A stretch of 64,000 bases of DNA, taken from assembly GCA_002633025.1 (NCBI GenBank), contig NMRB01000638.1, forward strand, positions 185,573-249,572. The letters run 5' to 3'. The notes below the pieces were generated by a model. It saw only the letters and a list, made by a program, of their open reading frames with translations, made no database searches and had not been told where the DNA came from. The position numbers and the translations under genes were made by a program. Every line of letters starts with the position of its first letter. The stretch's first letter is position 1. Shown here piece by piece: positions 32,747 to 40,622 of this stretch. This DNA is from Notospermus geniculatus (lineage: Eukaryota; Nemertea; Pilidiophora; Heteronemertea; Lineidae).

Positions 32747-35078
32747 ATGGGTAACATCAATGGACATCAGGCTTATGGACCGATGCAGAATGATCCCAAT
32801 AATCCCTACCACAGACAGATGCTGCATGGAGTGGTCCTCCATGGTATGATACCCTTGGCAGGGATCTGTCTTTTTGGTGAGTACGGTACTAACCCTTCAT
32901 CATAGGCCCCTTTTACACTATGTGTTTTCAGCCGTGCTCGACCCGGGTCGAGCAAGGCGCGGCAAAAAAGGTGATAGTGTAAATGGGTTGGCACGGCACA
33001 ACTGGGCTCGGCACGGTGCTACTTTCATCCGGGCCGAACCCCCCAACAGGAGGTGGGTTCAACCCGGGTCGAGCACGGTTCCGCTGGAAAACTGCACAGT
33101 GTAAACACGCTACTGGGCTCGGCCCACTTGAATGACTCGCCTTTAGTGAATGCGCATGCTCATTTATCGGCCTTGAACTCAATACGTCATTGCCGCAAAT
33201 GATCATGGGCGCAGCCATATTGAAAATGACGGAGATTTCGTACCTCCACAGAAAGGAGAGCCGGCGATAGATATTGGCACGGTTTTCATGGTGCAGTGTA
33301 AATGGGGTAAAATGCTCTTTCTGAGGCGGGCCTGGCCCGGGTCGAGCACGGCACGGTTCATCCGGGCCAAAATTCTGCGTAGTGTAAAAACGGCTTATAG
33401 ATAGATAATTTGAAGCTTCATAACCCTTTTGGATCTTAAGCTTATACTACATGTATGGTGTGGAGTCCACGACAGGCTACTGTCCACCTGTTGGGGTCTT
33501 TTACTTGCCGTGGAATGGACAGTCAGGTACAAGGGACCACGGATTTGAGTCTCATCTGACAGACCGTAATTGGTTCACAACTTTTCTCATTCATGTCCTG
33601 GCAGGGATCAAACCCACGCACTGACCCTGTTGTCAGGATGCCGCGCACATCATGAAGGACATTTTGTATGCAGATGATGTACATGTACACTGCAATTTTT
33701 TCGAATTGGGCCCACGGCCTGCAGTAGTTTTGAGGAGCCAACTCATTGAAAGAGATTCCATCAAGGTTCATTCCCCAACTGTGGGGATTCCAAGTCCATC
33801 AAAACAAAAGCACCTGCTTGTATCTATTTTTAACGCTAGGAATTTCATGGCTGACATCATAATGTGTTCCTGAGAGCTATTTATAGGATTTCCCAGAATT
33901 CCACCCTGGACTTGCTGAACAGTGGCCCTGTCTGGTTGAAGCTAATGGTACAGGGTTCCTCCCCCAGACAGCTGTAAAATTTCGTGGACCTTTTGAGGAC
34001 TTTCATGGTATCAAATATGTAAAATTTAATGACTTACACAGAAGCCGGGCCATGTGCACCGGCGTCTGCGTCCGACTTTTACTCTTTCGTGACGGAAAGA
34101 AATTAGCCAGACAATGTAAAAAAACACCGGAAATTTAATTTTCAAGACTGAACATTTTATTTTTTATTTTCTCAATATTTATGGACTTTCAAGGCCTTAA
34201 ATTTAAGCATTTCATATTCTTGGACTTTCATGGTTTTAAAGGACCTGGAGGAACCCTGTGGTACTCATAGCAACCTAGTAGTAGCCGGTTCCCTCTAGGG
34301 TCCTTTTAACAAGGCGTATCCTCCCTAGAGATGTTCTGTTCTATCCTTCTTTCTGATATGTCTGATTTTAGCATACACAACCAAGAATCACAACAATGAT
34401 AAAGAAGCACTGAAGCAACAGCACAAAGACATGGAGGTCATGGTCGCTAAACTCGACTACACCGTCGCTAAACTCGAGAATGAACTCGAACGTAAAGAAA
34501 ACACATACCGGTACACAATCAAGAATCACAACAATGAGAAAGAAGAACTGAAGCAACAGTACAAAGACATGGAGGTCATGGTCGCTAAACTCAGGAATGA
34601 ACTCGAAAGTAAAGAAAACACATACACAGCCAACATGGCCGAGAAGCACAACGATGAGAAAGAAGCAGCACTGAAGCACGAAAACACCGTAAAACTCATG
34701 AAAGAACTCGTAAGTAAAGAAAACACTGAACGCGTGGCAAAACTAAGTGAACTGAACAATTACGATAAGGGCCTTGAGAAAATTTTGGATATTCGATGCA
34801 GTTGGTTCAAGGAAAGGGATAGGAGGATACAAAAAGAAAACAAACTTCTTCATAATTTGACGAAGCCTGGCAGCCACCTGCAAGATTTGGACATGGGTCC
34901 TGAACTCAAAGACATTTTTAACTATGATCAACGCTTCTGTGGCAAAACCAAGGAGGAGAACGGAAAGTTGAGGAAAATATACCTGGCACACTGGCAGTTG
35001 AAGGCAGAGCACCAGTATTATAAGAATATTGTTGAGAGACTGAAAATTAATCTTGGTGTTGGTGAACAGTCCAAATAA
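32747..35078 (+). CDS. Two-exon membrane/coiled-coil protein, copy 2 (278 aa)
   Basis: Not recognised. Exon 1 is 32747-32876, exon 2 is 34372-35078, with the same phase-1 junction as copy 1. The N-terminus MGNINGHQAYGPMQNDPNNP keeps G2/G6. Residues about 28-43 (GVVLHGMIPLAGICLF) form the single hydrophobic segment. The coiled coil is longer than in copy 1 because of internal repeats: KDMEVMVAKL occurs twice, and NELE-x-KENTY recurs. The C-terminal third (NKLLHNLTKPGSHLQDLDMG ... KINLGVGEQSK) is conserved with copy 1. The intron carries two insertions absent from copy 1 (32,906-33,396 and 33,951-34,258). Membrane attachment of a coiled-coil rod is inference. Confidence 0.68.
32906..33396. mobile_element. 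MITE with CCCCTTTTACACTA ends, unit 2 only
   Basis: GCCCCTTTTACACTATG pairs with GTAGTGTAAAAACGGC, with ATAG on both flanks (32,902-32,905 and 33,397-33,400). The interior is rich in GACCCGGGTCGAGCACGG palindromes. Unit 1 has the empty site TCATAGATAATTTG near 16,805. Confidence 0.7.
33951..34258. mobile_element. CAGGGTTCCTCC element with intact 5-bp TSD, unit 2 only
   Basis: The ends CAGGGTTCCTCC and GGAGGAACCCTG are perfect inverted repeats flanked by TGGTA on both sides (33,946-33,950 and 34,259-34,263). The unit 1 empty site is CTAATGGTACTCATAG near 17,345. It is the cleanest proof of the 5-bp target duplication in this family. Confidence 0.85.
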
Positions 35079-35177
35079 AGTTAAGGCAGGCCAAATAAAA
35101 TACATGTAATCATTGGCACTGATGACATGAGAATTTCCTCCTTAGGCCATTCTTTTTTTATTTGTTGTTTAGTGGAC

Positions 35178-35218
35178 CCGCCGTAGTTAAGACCGCCCCC
35201 ATCAATGGGGCGGTCTTC
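35178..35218. repeat. Hairpin AAGACCGCCCC/GGGGCGGTCTT
   Basis: AAGACCGCCCCCAT and ATGGGGCGGTCTT fold onto each other. It is followed by CTTGTTTTTACTGAA and a CT-rich run, the inverse of the arrangement at 4010-4745 and 20,014-20,042. It is therefore the end of the same repeat family. Confidence 0.55.
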
Positions 35219-35271
35219 CTTGTTTTTACTGAATTTCTCTCTCTCTCTCTCTGGATCTCTCCATCCAATCT

Positions 35272-35439
35272 GAATACTTTCCACCCGGGTGTGAATACTT
35301 TCCACCCGGGTGAGAATACTTTCCACCCGGGTGTGAATACTTTCCACCCGGGTGAGAATACTTTCCACCCGGGTGAGAATACATTCCACCCGGGTGGAAA
35401 TACTTTCCACCCGGGTGGAAATACTTTCCACCCGGGTGG
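35272..35439. repeat. 21-bp minisatellite, 8 copies
   Basis: The unit GAATACTTTCCACCCGGGTGW is repeated eight times with only single-base variants. Because 21 is a multiple of three, both strands stay open (minus repeats HPGGKYS), producing artefactual frames. It lies 190 bp downstream of the coiled-coil gene stop and is absent from unit 1. Confidence 0.9.
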
Positions 35440-35965
35440 AAATTCGAGAAAAAATACAATAATGTTCAGAATATTTTAATGTGGACAAAAATATATACAT
35501 GGCATGTTTGGGCCACCGTACAAGACGTTTAACTGTCTTGATGCCTTTCTGCATATAATTATCGGTAACATGCGCATCGAAAGGGCATGTTCTTTTTCGG
35601 AACATTTTTCCCAACTAATTTTTCATTTAGTTGCAGGTGTTCGATTTTCATGATAACTTCAGGTATAATATTTTATAATGTGAACTACATAATCATGAAA
35701 GAAAAATGTGACATTAGTTCCATTAATTAGGAAAACAAAGAACATTTGCAAAATGTCCGAAATCAGCATGAAAGCAGTGAAATTATTCCCTAATGTTTGT
35801 TGTACTGGGAGAGTAATGGTATTATTTATCATTCATCATAAAATCATTACTGAACATATTGGTTTTGCTGAAATATTTGCATAAAATCTGTGATTTTCTT
35901 CATTTCTGCACCCCTATTTATGTGGGGGGAGAACAGAACAGCACATCTAGGCCTGTCTGATTTGN

Positions 35966-36131
35966 CGAATCGGACCGAAACTTGGTATCATAGGTCATCT
36001 GACCTAGGGGTATATATGTACCAAGTTTCAGATCAATAGCTCCAGCGGTTACGAAACATGCCCTGCTAACGGACGACGGACGACGACGACGGACGCCGCA
36101 GGACGATAAAAGCTCACGAGTGAGCTAAAAA
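35966..36131 (+). repeat. AGCTCACC-family fragment following a single N
   Basis: It contains CGAATCGGACCGAAACTTGG, the GACGACGACGGACG run and AGCTCACGAGTGAGCT. A single N at 35,965 marks its left edge, as also happens at 2,170. The preceding 35,440-35,964 shows no gene. Confidence 0.55.
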
Positions 36132-36132
36132 G

Positions 36133-36745
36133 AAGGAGACAGAATAAATTGAAGGATTAAAAGAAAAAAAGAGAAATGTAAGACAGTATAAAACAATGGA
36201 AGTAAATTAAAACCAAGAGACAGATACAATCTCAGGTCAGCACAGAGGTATCCGCAAAAGTTGCAGAGATAGACTAGAGAGATTAGATTACATCAGCATC
36301 ACATTCGCTACCTGCACATAGCACACATACATTTATCGCCATTTGAAATCCTTGTGGTGGCTGCAGGATCTGAGATGGCCTGGAAGGCCATTCCAGATCC
36401 TGGCAGCCTCCGTGGTAAACTCCTGCTACCATAATGTACAGAATTACTTGTTGGCACCTCTAGTGTATTTTCAAACCTAAGTGAGTAGTTGTTATCTCTT
36501 CTCCTTACAAGTCTGCCCAAATAGGTAGGTCTAACTCCATTTAGAATCTTAAAAACCTCGGCTGCTATTAGCCGCCTGCGCTGCAGCTGCAGAGAGACAT
36601 TGCTGTCCCTCTGCAGCAGCTGCTCATAAGTACTATGAAAATCCTGATATACATAGCGTAACGCCCTTAGGTTAATTTTCTCCAACCTCTGCTCATTCCT
36701 CTTATGGCAAAAATGCCAGACCAATGGGCAGAAGTTAGTTGAAGG
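36133..36745 (-). mobile_element. LINE fragment: reverse transcriptase C-terminus, unit 2 and beyond
   Basis: On minus, the frame starts near NFCPLVWHFCHKRNEQRLEK, continues through RALRYVYQDFHSTYEQLL and LIAAEVFKILNGVRPTYLGR, and ends LEVPTSNSVHYGSRS before a frameshift (CTTCCACGGAGG context) puts PRRLPGSGMAF out of frame. This is the thumb/C-terminal region of Jockey/CR1-like non-LTR polymerases. The 5' part is missing. The duplication's right edge (36,534) falls inside it. Confidence 0.8.
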
Positions 36746-37956
36746 TCGACCTGATAAAGGTATTATATATAACTTTGCGACATTCGGGATTTAAATTTGC
36801 GAATTTCTGGAAGTTGACTTCCTATTGATTATTATACGTTGTGTTGACTTTTTTGCTTCTTCTCTCTTTGTGCATATTAATAAATGAACATGTAAATCAT
36901 GAGTGGAATATAATGTTACAGCTCCAGATGATCATCTTTTTGTGAACTGTGTCAAACAAATACAACAAGGTTTTCCACAGCAACTGGTGCCTTCTTATTA
37001 AGAAAATAAGCCTCCTCATTGGCAAAATGATATCGGGTATGTACACAATCTGGAATTTTAGTTCTTGGAACATAACCCCGGGGGGTCACTCCCCACACTG
37101 GCCATACACCATGTGTGTTCCTTGCTTTTTGAAAAGGCCCCCTCTGGCGGGATCAGTGAATTCATGATCCCCACCCCCTCCACCTGGCAGAAAGAATAGG
37201 CCCTATCCCCCACCCCCTCCCGTACGATGAACACAGTCAGCGCGTCAGGTCCCGCTGCCTTTCCCGCTCTGTCAGCCGCCTCCCGCTGCTGTTGCTGATG
37301 GAACATTGCCTTTTGTTGCGGGCAGGAGAAAAGTTATAATTCAGGATCGGCCTTGTGCGGGAGAAATATGCTAGCGCGTACGCTTATTGCGTGAATGATA
37401 GGGAAATAAGGGGCCTCTCTGTGATCACGCGGGCCCGCCGAAAATCGGCAAAATCACCCCCTATTCCCGCTTTTTATCCGTGCGTGTACCCCATTACAAC
37501 TCGGTCCCTCACTGGGCGGCCCTTGTATTGGACGGACTTTTATCATGGACTGGTTCGGTGACGAGTAACCGAGTACTGGAAACGGCCAGGTACTATTTTT
37601 AGATTTCTGGGTATCCCTGGCTGGAGCCTCGTTCTGGCATGCCATGCTGGGAATTTGATGGAAGACAGTGCGATTTTGTCGTTCGAGGGTGGATTACTTT
37701 ATTAATTCGACAGGATATGCTAAGCAAAGGTGTCAGCTTCGTCTGGAATAATATACAGAAGATGTAGAATGCAATAAATGTTCATCATTAAGTGATTTTG
37801 TGCATGTTTTTGGGGCCGTTTGATGGACGATTCGGCATCAGTCAGCTTCCAAGATGGCCACTCCTATCTCACTGTGTAAAATCGCAGACTTTCATTCCTT
37901 GTCAATAGTATTATACATGTAACTCCCTCAAATCCTTTTATACAGGTTCCTGTGCA
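36746..37956. other. No gene recognised; unassigned repeats
   Basis: The stretch has an AACCCCGGGGGGTCACTCCCC segment near 37,075 and GC-rich blocks to 37,340. I find no supported exon. An unseen small ZGPAT exon could lie in this interval or in 28.8-36.7 kb, but I could not identify one. Confidence 0.3.
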
Positions 37957-38087
37957 TAGGTCATCTGACCTAGGGGTATATATGTACCAAGTTTTAGATC
38001 AATAGCTCCAGCGGTTACGAAACGTGGCCTGCCAACGGACGACGACGGACGCTGCACCACGATAAAAGCTCAAGGGTGAGCTAAAAA
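37957..38087 (+). repeat. AGCTCACC-family tail fragment
   Basis: It contains GGTCATCTGACCTAGGGGTA, GGTTACGAAACGTGGCCTG and GACGACGACGGACG, and ends AGCTCAAGGGTGAGCT. Confidence 0.6.
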
Positions 38088-38416
38088 TGCCGATTCAAGT
38101 CCCAAGAATTGAATTGAGATGATTTTTTTGAATTGGCCAAGGCCTACCCCTTACTGTAGGTGGCCTACCCTAGTCATACTAAAAAACAAAACAAAAAAAT
38201 CCCCACGCCTCATTGACATTTTGAAAAAGTTCTGATAAGAAACTGGGATTTTTTTTACTTGGCCTAGGGTAAGCACTGTCAGAGGTGCAGCAGGACATCA
38301 GCACTGGAGCACCTGCCAAACTTTCACGCTTCTAAGTTCATTGGCACACAGGCCTAATGATTGGTACCGGTAATATCAGATAAAGATGTTTTTAATGACG
38401 TTTGACATCCGAATTC

Positions 38417-38566
38417 AGGGTTTCCGCCAGAAAAAAAATGAGGGTACGGACCAACAAAATTTTTTTCTGAAAAAACATTTTTTTTAAATTTTTTTTAATT
38501 TTTTTAGGTTTTTAAACGATGTTTGGCGCCATTTTAGGCGTATTTTGAAGCATAAAATCCCCACGC
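38417..38566 (-). mobile_element. Truncated CAGGGTTTCCGCC element
   Basis: One terminus, CAGGGTTTCCGCCAGA, is followed by the inverse of the interior of 9,074-9,328 (AAACGATGTTTGGCGCCATT, TTTTGAAGCATA). It breaks off at about 38,566. Confidence 0.55.
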
Positions 38567-38762
38567 CGGTCATGCCGGTTGTTTCAGTTTGGTTTTGTCC
38601 GAACTTGCCATCATGAATTCTGCTGTTAAATGGTGAAAAACAATGAATACTACTGATAAATATGTGAATTTATCAAATAAAGACTGCATGTACTGTACAA
38701 CATTATATTTGACTTCTTCAAATTGCTTAAGGCATCATCAGGAGGTTTATATCACTTCATGG

Positions 38763-39010
38763 AATGAAATGGTCCATGGACCATGTGCTCACTGGGTTGG
38801 ACATAATAGTCTAATGACAGAGGGAGGTACATATCAGTTATGAGCAATCTGGGTCAAGTCATTCCCAGAAAAGACTGAAGATTTTTGGGTTATGCCACCT
38901 GGCGGCCATATTGGATGTCCGATCGGGCTGGAACTTCACAGGCACATAAAGGTCATCTGCAGGGGACCACATAGCACATTGGAGCGCTTTAACCATAGTG
39001 AATCAGTTGA
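38763..39010 (+). repeat. AGCTCACC-family head fragment
   Basis: It starts GAAATGGTCCATGGACCATG and contains one GCCACCTGGCGGCCATATTG module. Confidence 0.6.
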
Positions 39011-39046
39011 CCTGACTGTACTCCTAACTGGACCATAGTAAATCTA

Positions 39047-39315
39047 TGTGGAGCCGCGGCGGTGTAGTGGTTCGGTCCTCCGACTAGCGGTCAGAGGGTC
39101 CCGGGTCCGAATCCCACTGGGTGTGAGACTTTGGGCAAGCCTCTTTACCTCACTGGCCTCTCTCCACCCAGGTGTATAAATGGGTACCGGTCGGAAATGC
39201 TCGACTGTGGCGCTGAATGAGCAGCTCATCTGAGTTCTACTGAAAGGTTTCAGGACAGACTGGGGTTAAAGCGTAAAGTCAGATGACACCTCTACCATTG
39301 TTGATATCAGACTAA
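39047..39315 (+). mobile_element. SINE-A, near-complete copy upstream of ZGPAT exon 1 donor
   Basis: The head GGAGCCGCGGCGGTGTAGTG and the B box GTCCCGGGTCCGAATCCC are followed by the body (CCTCTCTCCACCCAGGTG, GTATAAATGGGTACCGG) and the 3' end ACCTCTACCATTGTTGATAT. It serves as the reference for the family in this window. The conserved ACCCAGGTGTATAAATGGGTACC body resembles widespread invertebrate SINE cores. Confidence 0.75.
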
Positions 39316-39368
39316 CCGAAACTTTAACTTCAACTTTTGAATTTGTTTGCATCTGTAAGCTTCATTAC

Positions 39369-39519
39369 CTTCAGTTAGTTTGATAAGTTCAATAAGGTCA
39401 GACTTCAACTGCAGCAGATCAGGGTTACTGTAACCGGATGCCTGAAGGGTTGTTTCGACTTGCTCCAGTTGTGTCTTGTACATATCCAAAGCTGTCTCAT
39501 CGTCTCCTCCATCTGCCAT
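39369..39519 (-). CDS. ZGPAT: ZGPAT exon 1 (N-terminal coding exon)
   Basis: ATG at 39519-39517; the donor CTGAAG|GTAATG is at 39369. It encodes 50 residues, MADGGDDETALDMYKTQLEQ ... SDLIELIKLTE, matching the N-terminal helical segment of ZGPAT. A CTTTCAG just upstream of the start (about 39,555) suggests a spliced 5'UTR. It is present only once, outside the duplicated units, and its neighbour in transcription order is unit 2. Its phase-1 end does not fit the first AG of exon 2. Confidence 0.85.
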
Positions 39520-40622
39520 GTCTGAACTTTAGGACATCAGCACCTCCCACTTTTTCTGAAAGAAACAGACATCTAGCTTACATGATTCACAATGATGTTG
39601 TGCCTCCAGGTACACCAGGAGGAAGTTATTAGCGTATCACTCACAGGCTAGGCCTTGATCAAACTTGGAAGAGACAACCACATGTCCCGCAACGCAAGTA
39701 ACAAAACCGGTCACACTAATTTGCGTCCAACTGCAACCAATTGCGTCCAACACTATAAAACACTGATTTTATCAATACAAATGTTCAAATTTAATTTTTA
39801 AATGCTTATTCACAACATTATCTCATCAGAATTTTAATTAAAATCACAAAAACCTGAATTAATGACATTTGATGAGACTAAAAACTCGCAAGGCCGGCCT
39901 TCCGTGATTGTGACTCCTCAGGCCGTCGCGGCCATGTTGGCAGAGTCTATCCAAAACGACGATAACAACAAAATGGCCGCCAGCCTCTGGACGCAAAAAT
40001 AGAATCAATAAATCATGTAAATGACATGAATGAACGATTGGAAACGTTGATTGACTCCTGCCAACACTCACAAATATTGATATGGTCATTTTATTGTTGA
40101 AAATTACTTTTTTATAGCATTGGACGCAACTGGTCGCAGTTGGACGCAAATTTGTGCGACCCTAACAAAACTGACGACAGTCTTAAAAACGACGACATTC
40201 TTTGATAAAACAGTACCGGTACCAACAGATAATAGGCCTAAATAAAGACAGAAATAACGATCATCCCAGTGGACCCTGATGCATTGATTTAATTGTGTTG
40301 CTTGTTGATGACAGTCACATAAAACGGCTTGATGACAAGTCTGAAGCATTGAAGGCCATTGTGTAATTATGACGCATTTGGCGCCCCATACAAATCACTG
40401 AATTTTGTCCGAAAAAAGTGTGATTTTCAAGCTAAGTCAAGAGATTTGTCTGCATCTAACCACAATAATGGAGCCTTGATCAGCTCGTAATTCATATCAT
40501 GAATGAAATCTAATGGAATTTGGTGTATTTTGTGCATAATTCGTGTCAAAAGTGTAGACCTTGCAATTTTTCACAAGATTTACAGTCAGCGCCACCTTGT
40601 GGTAAGTACGAAAACTAAAAAG
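39520..40622. promoter_or_regulatory. Head-to-head ZGPAT/GTF2H4 intergenic region
   Basis: About 1.1 kb separates the two divergent start codons. No TATA box is evident. The GTF2H4 start lies in AAAAAGATGGCAGG, which resembles the AAGATGGC core of YY1 sites often found over start codons. An AAAATGGCCGCC occurs near 39,970. A bidirectional promoter is inference. Most of the interval is taken by the MITE at 39,709-40,162. Confidence 0.4.
39709..40162. mobile_element. MITE with TTTGCGTCCAACTGC ends between two divergent genes
   Basis: The left end (GGTCACACTAATTTGCGTCC, AACTGCAACCAATTGCGTCC) is the inverse of the right end (GGACGCAACTGGTCGCAGTT, GGACGCAAATTTGTGCGACC). Each arm itself contains two copies of TTGCGTCCAA. 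Confidence 0.75.

Larger units (their letters stand above)
18868..36534 (+). repeat. Tandem segmental duplication, unit 2 (17.7 kb)
   Basis: Direct second copy of 3,549-18,867. Its right edge GGTCTAA (36,528-36,534) continues as CTCCATTTAG, the intact continuation of the LINE reading frame that is cut off in unit 1. Unit 2 is longer mainly because of insertions at 22,007, 22,450, 25,271, 25,682, 26,919, 27,508, 29,009, 30,921, 31,434, 32,906 and 33,951. There is no N at the 18,867/18,868 junction. Confidence 0.9.

Noticed and set aside
35272-35439. CRISPR-like array
   Set aside because: Head-to-tail 21-bp units without unique spacers in an intron-containing animal genome; it is a minisatellite. 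The same applies to 48,085-48,530.
35081-35614. 177-aa minus frame with repeated HPGGKYS-like units
   Set aside because: Product of a 21-bp minisatellite that keeps all frames open; no homology or start context.
18868-36534. Calling copy 1 of ZGPAT a pseudogene
   Set aside because: No stop, frameshift or splice-site loss was found in any of its ten exons; only the first exon is missing.
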